A stretch of 64,000 nt of DNA from Aromatoleum evansii. GTDB lineage: Bacteria; Pseudomonadota; Gammaproteobacteria; Burkholderiales; Rhodocyclaceae. The translations under genes were made by a program, and so were the position numbers. How positions within the stretch are numbered: the stretch's first letter is position 1; every line of letters starts with the position of its first letter. The notes below the pieces were generated by a model. The model made no database searches. It was not told the origin of the DNA and saw only the letters and a program-made list of their open reading frames with translations. The stretch spans positions 16,794 through 80,793 of the forward strand of contig NZ_WTVK01000024.1 in the NCBI RefSeq assembly GCF_012910805.1, written 5' to 3'. Below are positions 45,467 to 54,327 of this stretch, piece after piece.

Positions 45467-47838
45467 AATGTTCCCAGCTTCCTGCGCTTGAGCAGTGCCG
45501 AATTGACGATTACCGACAGCGAGGACAGGGCCATCGCCGCGGCGGCGATGATCGGGTTGAGGAAACCGAGCGCGGCGACCGGGATGCCGATGCTGTTGTA
45601 GATGAAGGCCCAGAAGAGGTTCTGCTTGATCTTCGTCATCGTCGCGCGCGACAGGCGGATCGAGGCGACGACGTCGCGGACGTCGTTGCGGATCAGGATG
45701 ATGCCGCCGGTCTCCTTGGCGACGTCCGATCCCGAGCCGATCGCGATGCCGATGTCGGCCGTGGCGAGTGCCGGTGCGTCGTTCACGCCATCGCCGACCA
45801 TCGCCACCTGCTTGCCCTGTTTCTGCAGCGTCTGAATCACCTTCGCCTTGTCGGAGGGCAGCACGTCGGCGATCACGGCGTCGATGCCAAGCTCGCGGGC
45901 GATCGCATCGGCCGTGCGGCGATTGTCTCCGGTCAGCATGACCACTTCGACGCCCTCGCCGCGCAAGGCGGTGACCGCTTCCCTCGCGTCCGGCTTGAGC
46001 GTGTCCGCGACGGCGATGATGCCGGAAAGCTGCCCGTCGCACGCCACCAGCATGGCGGTCTTGCCATCGTACTCGAGGCGCGTCATCGCTTCCTCGGCGG
46101 CAGCCGCGTCGATCCCGTCGGTCTCGAACAGGCGCCGATTGCCGAGCGACACGCGGTGACCCTCGATTTCGCCGCGCACGCCGTGCCCCGGCACGGCCTC
46201 GAATTTTGCGGTAGCGGGCAGCGCGAGACCGCGGTGCAGGGCGGCGCGCACGATCGCTTCGCCCAGCGGGTGTTCGGAACCCGATTCGAGCGCCGCGGCC
46301 AGGCGCAGCACCTCGTCCTCGGACCGCTCGCCCAGGACCTGGACGTCGGTGACGATGGGTTCGCCGCGCGTGAGGGTGCCGGTCTTGTCGAACACCACCG
46401 TCGTGAGCGCCTGGGCGCGCTCGAGCACCTCGCCGCCGCGGATGAGGATCCCGCCTTCGGCGCCCTTGCCGACGCCGACCATCAGGGCCGCCGGCGTGGC
46501 GATGCCCAGCGCGCAGGGGCAGGCGATGATCAGCACGGCGATGAAGGCCAGCAGGCCCTGCGGAAAGTTGCCCGTCGCCCACCAGCCGAAGAAGGCGAGA
46601 AACGCGACGCCCACGACGGCGGGCACGAAGTAGCCGGTCACCTTGTCGGCGATGCGCTGGATCTGCGCGGTGCTCGCCTGGGCATCCTCGACCATCTTGA
46701 TGATCTGCGCCAGCGCGGTTTCTGCGCCCACCTTGGTGGCCTGGAAGCGGAAGGATCCGGTGCGGTTCAGCGTGCCGCCGATGACGGCACTCCCGACCGT
46801 CTTCTCCACCGGCATCGATTCGCCGGTCAGCATGGATTCGTCCACCGAGGAGCCGCCCTCGAGCACCATGCCGTCGGTCGGGATCTTCTCCCCCGGCCGG
46901 ACCACGACGACCTCATCGACCATGACCGATTCGGCCGGTATCTCCATCTCCGCTCCGTCGCGGATAACGTGCGCCGTGGCGGGCTTGAGGTCGAGCAGCC
47001 TGCGCACCGCCGCGGAAGAGCGCTTCTTGATCAGCTCCTCCATGTAGCGGCCGAGCAGCACGAAAGCGATGATGACCGCCGAGACCTCGAAATAGACATC
47101 ACGCTCCTCGACCTTGACCGGCAGGACGTCGGGGAAGAACAGGACCGCAACGCTGTACAGGTACGCGACCGTGGTGCCGAGCGCGATGAGGAAATCCATG
47201 TTGATCGTGCGCGTCCGGATTGCCGTCCACGAGCCCTTGTAGAAGCTCCAGCCGCCGATGAACTGCACGGGGGTGACCAGCAGGAAGAGCCACATGCCCC
47301 ACGTGAACCAAGGCAGTGCCGGGATCGGCGCCCAGGTGACGATGGTGGCCCCCGTCGCCAGAGTAAGGAAGGCGCCGGCACGCAGGATTGCCAACGCCAG
47401 CACACCAGTGAGCGCGACCGTCACCCGTGTGCGCATCGATTTCAACTCGGCCTCGGGCGACTCGAAGGTGCGCTGGCAACCGACGCTGCAGAAGTAGTAG
47501 GTTCGGCCGGCGCGCTCGGTCTTGAGCGCGGTGGCCTTGTCGACGACCATGCCGCAGATCGGATCCTTTGCCTGGGCCTTCGCCGCCTTGCCGGGTGCGG
47601 CTACAGGCGCAGCAGCATGGCCGTGGGCACCGCCCGAATGGGCGTGGGTATGGTCATGTGTGGCCTGCGAGGAGGGGGCCGCGGCGGCAGCGGGCGACCC
47701 GAGGTAGGCCGCGGGATTCGCACGGAATTTGTCGAGGCAATGCGCCGAGCAGAAGTAGTAACGACGTCCCTCGTATTCGGCGCTGCCAGCCGCCCTCTGC
47801 TCGGTGACGTCCATCGAGCATACCGGATCGATTGCCAT
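45463..47838 (-). CDS. copF: Cu(I)-exporting P1B-type ATPase with two N-terminal YHS domains
   Basis: A 791-residue ATPase. Instead of HMA domains it has two YHS/TRASH domains ([16 protein letters not shown] at 1-45 and [16 protein letters not shown] at ~90-130) joined by a His-rich linker ([14 protein letters not shown]). Then eight membrane helices, TGES, ACPCALG (~440), DKTGT (~482), SEHPLGEAI and GDGVNDAP. The last helix keeps N and the M..SS pattern ([11 protein letters not shown]) typical of Cu(I) transport. It exports cytosolic Cu(I) to the periplasm. Named after the Cupriavidus cluster gene. Confidence 0.95.
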   Translation of the reverse strand: MAIDPVCSMDVTEQRAAGSAEYEGRRYYFCSAHCLDKFRANPAAYLGSPAAAAAPSSQATHDHTHAHSGGAHGHAAAPVAAPGKAAKAQAKDPICGMVVDKATALKTERAGRTYYFCSVGCQRTFESPEAELKSMRTRVTVALTGVLALAILRAGAFLTLATGATIVTWAPIPALPWFTWGMWLFLLVTPVQFIGGWSFYKGSWTAIRTRTINMDFLIALGTTVAYLYSVAVLFFPDVLPVKVEERDVYFEVSAVIIAFVLLGRYMEELIKKRSSAAVRRLLDLKPATAHVIRDGAEMEIPAESVMVDEVVVVRPGEKIPTDGMVLEGGSSVDESMLTGESMPVEKTVGSAVIGGTLNRTGSFRFQATKVGAETALAQIIKMVEDAQASTAQIQRIADKVTGYFVPAVVGVAFLAFFGWWATGNFPQGLLAFIAVLIIACPCALGIATPAALMVGVGKGAEGGILIRGGEVLERAQALTTVVFDKTGTLTRGEPIVTDVQVLGERSEDEVLRLAAALESGSEHPLGEAIVRAALHRGLALPATAKFEAVPGHGVRGEIEGHRVSLGNRRLFETDGIDAAAAEEAMTRLEYDGKTAMLVACDGQLSGIIAVADTLKPDAREAVTALRGEGVEVVMLTGDNRRTADAIARELGIDAVIADVLPSDKAKVIQTLQKQGKQVAMVGDGVNDAPALATADIGIAIGSGSDVAKETGGIILIRNDVRDVVASIRLSRATMTKIKQNLFWAFIYNSIGIPVAALGFLNPIIAAAAMALSSLSVIVNSALLKRRKLGTL

Positions 47839-47934
47839 GATCGACTCCTGCTGCAGTCTTGCCCCGCGCGATGAGCCCCCGGCCGGAATCGAAGCCGCCC
47901 CCGGGCGCGGAGTCGCCGGGAGCCGGTGCGTTGG

Positions 47935-48426
47935 CTACCTAGCCGGTACCGCTGTTCGTCCCGCCTGCCCGCGCATCGACTGCTCCATCATCATCTGCAT
48001 CATGTCGAGGCGCTTTTCCATCTGTTGCATCCGGGCCATCATGCCCATCTGCATGCTGCCGTCGCCGGGGCCGCCCTGTTGACCCATCATGGCGCCCATC
48101 ATGGCGCCCATGCCCGAGCCCATCATCGGGCAGCCCATCATGCCGCCTTGCATTCCGCGGGCCAGCGTCATGTTCTCCTGCATGGTCAGCATGTGTTCGG
48201 CAATGGCCTTCTGGCGATCCTCGTCGGTTTTCGCCTTGGCGACGCGGTCAAGCTGACCCTCCATCTTCTTGACGTTGTCCTGCATCTTCTGCAGCGTCTG
48301 CGCGGGCGCGTCGGCGGGAGCTTGCGCGGCCGCGGCTGCCTGCTCCGGATGGTGGGCGTCGTCCGCATAGGCAGGAACGGCCAGACCCAGGGACGCCGCC
48401 ATGGCGGCTATGAGGATGCTTTTCAT
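47935..48426 (-). CDS. Met-rich periplasmic copper-binding protein
   Basis: A 163-residue secreted protein (signal peptide ending VPAYA-DDAHH) with AGGAGG upstream of ATG 48426. After a His start and an Ala/Gln-rich coiled-coil segment, the C-terminal half is extremely Met-rich (MQGGMMGCPMMGSGMGAMMG, then QMGMMARMQQMEKRLDMMQ). Such thioether clusters bind Cu(I)/Ag(I) in the oxidising periplasm. It precedes the Cu ATPase by about 95 bases and has its own CopR-type promoter. A decayed homologue lies at 34669. Confidence 0.82.
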   Translation of the reverse strand: MKSILIAAMAASLGLAVPAYADDAHHPEQAAAAAQAPADAPAQTLQKMQDNVKKMEGQLDRVAKAKTDEDRQKAIAEHMLTMQENMTLARGMQGGMMGCPMMGSGMGAMMGAMMGQQGGPGDGSMQMGMMARMQQMEKRLDMMQMMMEQSMRGQAGRTAVPAR

Positions 48427-48559
48427 GAAATGACCCCTCCTGCGAATTTTCATCGACATCCGGCGACCACGGCAGAGTCTCGGTGCACCTCAACGACGCC
48501 GGGCAGGATGAGAGGCGTCGCTGAGGTGACGGGAGTGCACATTGCCGTGTGACAAAAGC

Positions 48560-48613
48560 AGTATGCACATCGGTTTCCGACTGCAGCATGACCCGAACAT
48601 TACATCTCTGTCA
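48560..48613 (-). promoter_or_regulatory. CopR-type promoter of the Met-rich / Cu ATPase / ABC operon
   Basis: On the complement: TGACAGAGATGTAAT (48599-48613, an exact match to TGACANNNNTGTNAT), six bases, GTCA (48589-48592), 23 bases, -10 CATACT (48560-48565), and a third repeat GTCG. No other promoter of this type occurs before 39714, so all seven or eight downstream genes may depend on it. Confidence 0.84.
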
Positions 48614-48689
48614 GCCGTGACCCGGGAGGGGCAAAGGACTCTCGGCCCAGCGCGCTCACGCGCTCTATCGCCCCCCTGTCCCGATTCCC

Positions 48690-49952
48690 TTACAGGGACT
48701 TGGAGATTTCCATGAGCGGCTTGATGCCGGAACCGAACCGGGCAATTGCTTCGCGGTGCTGCCGCAGTTCGCTGTAGGGCAGATAACGGATGCCGAGTTC
48801 CGCCACGCGGGAGAACGCGGGTCGCCGCAATTGCTGTTGGACCTCGAGCTGCCGGTTGTCCGGCGCGACCAGGAACAGCGGGCTGCGCGAGGCGATCTCG
48901 GTTCCCAGGGCCAGGTCGAGCATGCGCACGATGCCGGAGTAGATGGACGTGGAATGCTCGACCTCGAATGCCGCGGCAACGCGGTCGCCGTCGCGCGACA
49001 CCCACAACACGTCGATCAGGCGCACCGAATCGAGCCCGCCGGCAATCGCGTCGGGAAGGGCGGGCAGGCAGCCATCCGCGAGCCGACCGGCGCCGTACGT
49101 GCGACTCCTGTCGTTCGATGCGATCCACACGTGATGGCCCAGCGCGAGGCCGAGGTCCCGCAGCCAGCCCTGGATCTCGGTATGGGTGGCATCGTTTTCG
49201 CATTCCTGCCGCAACCGCCGCTCGGCCGCGGCCTCGTCCCGGACGCGCTGCAGGTCGGCGGCCCAGGCTTGCATGGCCGCATCGTCATGTGCGGGGGGTG
49301 GAGCCACGTAACGGCCGGAACCGATATCGAACATCAGGCCGGCGATTGCGCCAAGGTCATTGGACAGCTGTGCCCGATGCCGTTCGTTGAGCCGGACAAG
49401 ACCTTCCCGCATCGAAAGATAGTGATCCCAGCGCCCGAGCTTGACGCTGCTGCCGGTCAGGGCATTGAATCCCTTGACGATCGCCGTATTGAACGGCGCC
49501 ATCAGGGTCGGGTGAATGAAGTAGAGCAGATTGGCGACCGCGGGGCCGAGACCCTTGATTCCCAGCACGTCGATGCGGCGGATTGCGCCGTCGATGGCTT
49601 CCGTCGTGTCGCAGCAGTCGCAGGAATGAAGCAGGTGGCCAAACGCGCGTTGGTTGGCCGCGTTCTCGTAGATGTCGGGAATGCGGAGCTTGGGCTTCCA
49701 GAGGAATGCGTGATCGGCTCCCTTGAAGATTTGCCGCTGCTCGGCGATTGAACCCACCACGGTTTCCAGCGACGATCCGCGATAGGCGTTCCCGAAGCTC
49801 CCGGCCTCGATCTCCCGCACGACCTGGGCGATTCCGCGCCGGATCGAGCGGAAGTTCTTGAGGCGCTCCTCCCACAGGAACCAACTGTTGTAGGTGCTGT
49901 GCGGGTCGGACTTCCACTGTTGGATCAGGCGTGCCACGGTGTCGTGCTGCAT
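48690..49952 (-). CDS. restriction-endonuclease-like protein without a partner methylase
   Basis: A 420-residue cytosolic protein. The middle contains a helix-hairpin-helix-like stretch (LGIKGLGPAVANLLYFIHPT). The C-terminal third has AAFEVEHSTSIYSGIVRMLD, where the E-x-E in a strand followed by a Ser/Thr-rich turn resembles PD-(D/E)XK nucleases annotated as type II restriction enzymes. No methyltransferase or other defence gene is adjacent. ATG 49952 has GGGAG/AAGAG upstream. The nuclease call is a fold-level guess. Confidence 0.6.
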   Translation of the reverse strand: MQHDTVARLIQQWKSDPHSTYNSWFLWEERLKNFRSIRRGIAQVVREIEAGSFGNAYRGSSLETVVGSIAEQRQIFKGADHAFLWKPKLRIPDIYENAANQRAFGHLLHSCDCCDTTEAIDGAIRRIDVLGIKGLGPAVANLLYFIHPTLMAPFNTAIVKGFNALTGSSVKLGRWDHYLSMREGLVRLNERHRAQLSNDLGAIAGLMFDIGSGRYVAPPPAHDDAAMQAWAADLQRVRDEAAAERRLRQECENDATHTEIQGWLRDLGLALGHHVWIASNDRSRTYGAGRLADGCLPALPDAIAGGLDSVRLIDVLWVSRDGDRVAAAFEVEHSTSIYSGIVRMLDLALGTEIASRSPLFLVAPDNRQLEVQQQLRRPAFSRVAELGIRYLPYSELRQHREAIARFGSGIKPLMEISKSL

Positions 49953-49999
49953 GGAATCTCTTCTCCCGTGTAAAGGCATCGATGCCTGCGAAACCGAAA

Positions 50000-50053
50000 T
50001 GACATGAATGTAATCCGGCCGTCATCGGAGCGTCGAGCCGCGGCGATTAGCAT
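50000..50053 (+). promoter_or_regulatory. CopR-type promoter of copK3
   Basis: TGACATGAATGTAAT (50000-50014, an exact consensus match), six bases, GTCA (50021-50024), 23 bases, -10 TAGCAT (50048-50053); third repeat GTCG. Confidence 0.84.
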
Positions 50054-50146
50054 GTGGGTGCTCTTTCCCAGCTGAAGTCTCTGGATTCAGGGGAAGAGCC
50101 ATCCGACCAGTTGTCGTTCAGACCCGATATTACGAGGAAAATCATT

Positions 50147-50428
50147 ATGCTCACCAAGATCCTATCCGCGGTTGCCTTTGCCCTGATGGCGTCCTCGGCA
50201 ATGGCCGTCGACCAAGGTGGCGTCGAGCAGTCAATCCTGCTGACGGACGGATCGACCGTATACATCTTCGAGGACGGAAAGATGGCGATGGAAGACAAGT
50301 TCGGCCGGGTGGCAAGAATGCAGGAGGGGCATGTCATGGAGACCCGCGACGGCCAGAAGATTGTCATGAACGGCGACGAGATCTGGCGTCTCAAACGGGC
50401 GCTTCATCCGAACCGCGGCGGACGCTGA
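50147..50428 (+). CDS. copK: CopK-family periplasmic copper-binding protein (copy 3)
   Basis: A 93-residue secreted CopK; ATG at 50147 with GAGGAA upstream and a signal peptide ending SSAMA-VDQ. Mature motifs: LTDGSTVYIFEDGKMAMEDK, MQEGHVMETRDGQKIVMNGD, then EIWRLKRALHPNRGGR. It differs from the two left copies in base composition and has its own promoter, so it was probably acquired with the GC-rich right module rather than by recent duplication. It is convergent with copA. Confidence 0.93.
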   Translation: MLTKILSAVAFALMASSAMAVDQGGVEQSILLTDGSTVYIFEDGKMAMEDKFGRVARMQEGHVMETRDGQKIVMNGDEIWRLKRALHPNRGGR

Positions 50429-50463
50429 GAAGCCGGGGCGATCTGCTTCGCTCGGCGGTGCGC

Positions 50464-51867
50464 CTAGTTCGTCGCCCCATGCCGCGTCGGCTTGCGTACT
50501 GCGAGTTCGAGCGTGGAAGTCGTACGAACGTGACCAGCGGGTCCGCCGGGGCGTGCCGAACTGCGCTCCGGCTCGGGAACTTCGCCGGTCCATTCGTATG
50601 CGACCGATCCCGACGGATGCCTGAACCGGCCCGGGTCGGAATAGTCGCCCGGTTTCTGGCCGCGGCGCACCTGCATGACCGTGAACATGCCGCCCATCTC
50701 GATGGCGCCGAACTGGCCTTGACCCGTCATCATCGGCAGGGTGTTGTCGGGCAGCGGCATTTCCATCTCGCCCATGTCCGCCATGCCGCGTTCGCCCATC
50801 AGCATGTAGTCGGGCACGAGCTTCCGGATCTTCTCGATGAGACCGCGGTGATCGACGCCGATCATCGTCGGCACGCCGTGCCCCATCGCGTTCATCGTGT
50901 GGTGCGACTTGTGGCAGTGCAGCGCCCAGTCGCCTTCTTCGTCGGCGACGAGCTCGATCTGGCGGATCTGGCCGACCGCGACGTCGACCGTGACTTCCGG
51001 CCAGCGCGAGGCGACCGGCGTGGGACCGCCGTCCGTGCCGGTGACCTCGAACTCGTGGCCGTGCAGGTGAATGGGGTGGTTGGTCATCGTGAGATTGCCG
51101 ATGCGGATGCGCACGCGGTCGTTGCGGCGCACGTTCAGCGAATCGATGCCCGGGAACACGCGGCTGTTGAAGGTGAAGAGGTTGAAGTCGAGCATGGTGC
51201 TCACGCGCGGCGTGTAGCTGCCCGGCTCGACGTCGTAGCTCGACAGCAGGAAGCAGAAATCGCGATCGACCGCGCGGATCAGCGGGTGGGTGTCCTTCGG
51301 GTGGGTGATCCACATCCCCATCATGCCCATCGCCATCTGCACCATCTCGTCGGCGTGCGGGTGATACATGAAGGTGCCCGGCCGGCGCGCGACGAACTCG
51401 TACACGAAGGTCTTGCCGGGCGGGATCTGCGGCTGGGTCAGGCCGCCGACGCCGTCCATCCCGTTGGGCAGGCGCTGGCCGTGCCAGTGGATCGACGTGT
51501 GCTCGGGCAGGCGGTTCGTGACGAAGATGCGGACACGGTCGCCCTCGATGACTTCGATCGTGGGGCCGGGTGACTGGCCGTTGTAGCCCCACAGGCGTGC
51601 GGTCATTCCCGGCGCCAGCTCGCGCTCGACCGGTTCGGCGACGAGGTGGAACTCCTTGATGCCGTTGCGCATGCGCCATGGCGCCGTCCAGCCGTTCAGC
51701 GTGACGACGGGGTTGTACGGGCGCCCGGAAGGCGGAGCGAGCGGCGGCATCGTCGCCGCGCTCGTCTGGCTGGCCGCCTCGGGAAGCGCGGCGAGTGCAA
51801 CCCGGCTCACGGCCGAGGCGGCCGCGAGCAAGCCCGCGCCGGCGAGGAAATGTCGACGGGAGTTCAT
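50464..51867 (-). CDS. copA: CopA multicopper oxidase
   Basis: A 467-residue Tat-exported enzyme (MNSRRHFLAGAGLLAAASA). Copper ligands are visible: HWHGQ (~108), HPHAD (~149), HPIHLHGHEF, and the C-terminal HCHKSHHTMNAMGHGV supplying His-Cys-His and the axial Met. An internal Met-rich stretch (MVQMAMGMMGMW) and the C-terminal MADMGEMEMPLPDNTLPMM may bind extra Cu(I). It oxidises Cu(I) to less toxic Cu(II). It is the last gene of the leftward operon from 53662. Confidence 0.94.
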   Translation of the reverse strand: MNSRRHFLAGAGLLAAASAVSRVALAALPEAASQTSAATMPPLAPPSGRPYNPVVTLNGWTAPWRMRNGIKEFHLVAEPVERELAPGMTARLWGYNGQSPGPTIEVIEGDRVRIFVTNRLPEHTSIHWHGQRLPNGMDGVGGLTQPQIPPGKTFVYEFVARRPGTFMYHPHADEMVQMAMGMMGMWITHPKDTHPLIRAVDRDFCFLLSSYDVEPGSYTPRVSTMLDFNLFTFNSRVFPGIDSLNVRRNDRVRIRIGNLTMTNHPIHLHGHEFEVTGTDGGPTPVASRWPEVTVDVAVGQIRQIELVADEEGDWALHCHKSHHTMNAMGHGVPTMIGVDHRGLIEKIRKLVPDYMLMGERGMADMGEMEMPLPDNTLPMMTGQGQFGAIEMGGMFTVMQVRRGQKPGDYSDPGRFRHPSGSVAYEWTGEVPEPERSSARPGGPAGHVRTTSTLELAVRKPTRHGATN

Positions 51868-51883
51868 GGATGCAATCTCCGGA

Positions 51884-53305
51884 TCAGCGTCCGCCGCCGC
51901 CCCCGGCATCGCCGGGAGGGGGGCGGCCCTGCAGGGAAACGGGTGCGACAGGGGTACCCAGGAGAGCCGCCTCGAGGGTGGCATCGGCGAGCCAGAAGTC
52001 GCGCTCCGCTTCGATGGTCTGGATCACGCTGCCGATCCGCGAGCGAGCATCGGCAAGGAGCTCGAAAACGCCCGCAAGCATCCCGTTGTACTGGAGCACC
52101 AGCTCGTCGGAGATCGTCTGGCGCAGCGGTACGATCTCCTCGCGGCAGTGGCGGGCGAGTGTCCACGTGGTGCGCCAAGCCGCATGGCTCTCGCGCACCT
52201 GTGACGCCGCGTCGGCGCCGACCTGCGCGGTGCGGTTCAAGGCCGCCAGGTAGCGCGCCTCGGCGCCCGCGCGGGACGCGTCGCCGAAGTCGAAGAGCGG
52301 CAGGGGTAACTCGACTTCGAAGCCGCGCTGCCGGCTCTGGCCCGTCTCACGGTTGTCGATGCCTGCTATGTGCAGACCGTTGACCACGCTGGTGACCCGC
52401 GTGAGGCCGAGGTCGCGCGCTGTCGCTTCGAGGTCGGCACGGACAAGCCGTACGTCGAGCCGTTCGTCGAGTGCGGCCTGCGTGACTTCCTTCTCGTCGC
52501 GTTCGACGGTGGGCAGGTCGGGCAGTCGCTCGGGTAGTTCGAGTCGTGCTGCCTGAGCGGTCGGCAAGCCGAGGAGGCGTATCAGCGCTTCCCGTGCCGC
52601 GGCTGCATGCTGTTGCGCACGGGCCAGCTCCGCGACCGCATCGGCATGGAAGGCCTGCTCGCGTGCGCGCTGCAGCCGGCTGAAGTTGCCGACGCCCTGC
52701 ATGCGTCGCGCGAGCTCGGCGGCTGCCTCCGCGGCGCTGGCCACGTCCTGCTGATAGTGGGCGATCTGTTTCGCCGTGACCGCACGAACCCAGGCGCGCC
52801 GCACGTCGGTCACCAGCGTCACCAGGGCCACGGAGGCCTGCAGGCGCGTGGCCTCCTGACGCTGTGCCGCGCGCTCGCGCCGGGCCGGGAGCAGCAGGAT
52901 GTCGAACAGCGAGATGCCGAGCGCCCGTCCGATTTCGAGTTCGCGTCCGTCGTGACCGTCGCGCACGAGCCGCTCGAAGGTGAACACGGGATTGGCGATG
53001 CGTGCCGACCGGGTCGCGTCGGCGGAGGCCGCGGCCGCGTCGGCGAGCAGGGCCTGCAGCGCCGGGCTGTAGCCGAGCGCGATGCGGACCGCTGCGTCGG
53101 CGCCGAGCGGGGATGCAAGCAGCTGGTCGACCTCCTGTGTCATGTCGCGGCGTGCTTCGTCGGTCCGCAGCCACCGCAGTTCGGACCCGAGCCGTTGGCG
53201 GCCGAGCTCGTCGAGTGTCGCGAAATTGTCTTCGATCACGCTCGTGGCACAGCCCGCGAGCAGCAGGGACGTGCAGAGCGTCGCGAACGGTCGGGTCGCT
53301 CTCAT
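51884..53305 (-). CDS. TolC-family outer-membrane lipoprotein
   Basis: A 473-residue protein with lipobox LLAGC (Cys ~19) and two TolC-type coiled-coil repeats. It has no adjacent RND or ABC pump; instead it lies between a small secreted protein and CopA, as in other cop clusters where a TolC-like or CopB-type outer-membrane protein accompanies CopA. The C-terminus ends with a Gly tract. It may serve as exit channel for the HlyD/ABC system. Its start overlaps the previous stop (ATGA). Confidence 0.86.
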   Translation of the reverse strand: MRATRPFATLCTSLLLAGCATSVIEDNFATLDELGRQRLGSELRWLRTDEARRDMTQEVDQLLASPLGADAAVRIALGYSPALQALLADAAAASADATRSARIANPVFTFERLVRDGHDGRELEIGRALGISLFDILLLPARRERAAQRQEATRLQASVALVTLVTDVRRAWVRAVTAKQIAHYQQDVASAAEAAAELARRMQGVGNFSRLQRAREQAFHADAVAELARAQQHAAAAREALIRLLGLPTAQAARLELPERLPDLPTVERDEKEVTQAALDERLDVRLVRADLEATARDLGLTRVTSVVNGLHIAGIDNRETGQSRQRGFEVELPLPLFDFGDASRAGAEARYLAALNRTAQVGADAASQVRESHAAWRTTWTLARHCREEIVPLRQTISDELVLQYNGMLAGVFELLADARSRIGSVIQTIEAERDFWLADATLEAALLGTPVAPVSLQGRPPPGDAGGGGGR

Positions 53306-53604
53306 TGCGGCCCCCCGTGTGCCTTGTGGGGCGCCTCGCCGCTCGGCTTGGTCGCGTCGCGAAGATGGCCGCCGTGACCTTTCAGGCGTCCGACCTCGGC
53401 GTTCGCTGCGCGCCAGTCGCGCATGGGTTCGTCCGCCGTGAAGGGGCGGTATCCGGCGAGCGCCGGCGCGGCCGGTCTTGTCGCCTCCTCAGGCGATGCG
53501 GCCGGGGGGGAGTCTGGGCGCTCGTTCACATGCTGTGCGGCGACCGCCGGATTGGCCAGCACCGCGAGCAGGGCGAACAGCCCGCACGGCTTGAGTCTCT
53601 GCAT
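53302..53604 (-). CDS. small secreted protein heading the copA operon
   Basis: A 100-residue secreted protein (signal peptide MQRLKPCGLFALLAVLANP, cleavage near VAA-QHV). The chain is Pro/Ala-rich with FTADEPMRDWRAANAEVGRL and a His-rich end (KGHGGHLRDA, APHKAHGGPQ). It is the first gene behind the promoter at 53662-53715 and overlaps the TolC gene. I recognise no family; likely periplasmic copper binding. Confidence 0.68.
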   Translation of the reverse strand: MQRLKPCGLFALLAVLANPAVAAQHVNERPDSPPAASPEEATRPAAPALAGYRPFTADEPMRDWRAANAEVGRLKGHGGHLRDATKPSGEAPHKAHGGPQ

Positions 53605-53661
53605 GGGCGACCCCCTCGGGGGCTGTTGTTACTTGCCGCGCTCTTTGGCCGGCATTGGGAC

Positions 53662-53715
53662 ATGTTGCGCGAGATCGCCCGTCAGATCGTAGACGCCGAG
53701 ATTACATCTTTGTAA
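53662..53715 (-). promoter_or_regulatory. CopR-type promoter of the copA operon
   Basis: On the complement: TTACAAAGATGTAAT (53701-53715), six bases, GTCT (53691-53694), 23 bases, -10 CAACAT (53662-53667). The box edge is 97 bases from the first start codon, as for both copH genes. It is divergent from the promoter at 53818, with about 100 bases between the two boxes. Confidence 0.78.
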
Positions 53716-53817
53716 GGTAAGCGATCCGCTGCGAGCGAGTGCGATTGATCCCGAAAGCCGCTTCCGGGAGATGCATGCGGCGCCCCCATCTTCGCGACCC
53801 GTCTGGCGGCCATGAAA

Positions 53818-53871
53818 TGACAAAGATGTAATGACGGGGTCAGCCTGCGGTCGGGGAGTGGAGTCTAGGAT
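53818..53871 (+). promoter_or_regulatory. CopR-type promoter of DUF2933 copy 2
   Basis: TGACAAAGATGTAAT (53818-53832, exact consensus), six bases, GTCA (53839-53842), 23 bases, -10 TAGGAT (53866-53871); third repeat GTCG. The start codon at 53900 is only 29 bases downstream of the -10. Confidence 0.84.
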
Positions 53872-53899
53872 GGGACTGACCCGCTCAAGGGAGCACATC

Positions 53900-54163
53900 A
53901 TGCATGCGCACGACCATCCCACCCGGACGACCTCGAAGACCCCGTCCAACGACACGGGAACCCGGCGTGCCCGCTGGGTTTTCGGCGGATTCGCCGTGAT
54001 TGGCGCGACGCTGCTCATCTTGGAGCACCGTACCCATGTGCTGGGCATCCTGCCCTGGCTGTTCCTGCTTGCCTGCCCGCTGATGCATTTGTTCATGCAT
54101 CACGGCCACGGCGGGCACGGACACGGGGGGAGCGGCGAACCGAAGGACGGAGGCAAGGAATGA
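53900..54163 (+). CDS. DUF2933 small membrane protein (copy 2)
   Basis: An 87-residue protein from ATG 53900 (CAAGGGAG upstream). N-terminal His motif MHAHDHPTR, two hydrophobic segments (WVFGGFAVIGATLLIL and LGILPWLFLLACPLMHLFMH) and a HHGHGGHGHGG tail. It matches the copy at 5596 throughout. Unlike that copy it is not followed by the ICMT gene; the HD-GYP gene comes next. Promoter at 53818. Confidence 0.82.
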   Translation: MHAHDHPTRTTSKTPSNDTGTRRARWVFGGFAVIGATLLILEHRTHVLGILPWLFLLACPLMHLFMHHGHGGHGHGGSGEPKDGGKE

Positions 54164-54327
54164 GCGATGCCAGTCAGCGAAGAGTGGTTGGGCTATGCAC
54201 CGCCGGACGCCCGCTTTCCTTCCGCGCTAAGGGCGACGACGCACGTCTGCCGGATAGCGCGTCGCGGCGAGGGGGCGGAACGTTGCCGCGGACGTGCCGA
54301 GACGGACTTGCGTAGCGGGGGCGGAAA

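Noticed and set aside
45251..46582. 443-residue leftward frame overlapping the Cu ATPase
   Set aside because: Only its last 71 codons, from the GTG at 45466, make a sensible protein; the rest is an Arg-rich out-of-frame reading of the ATPase.
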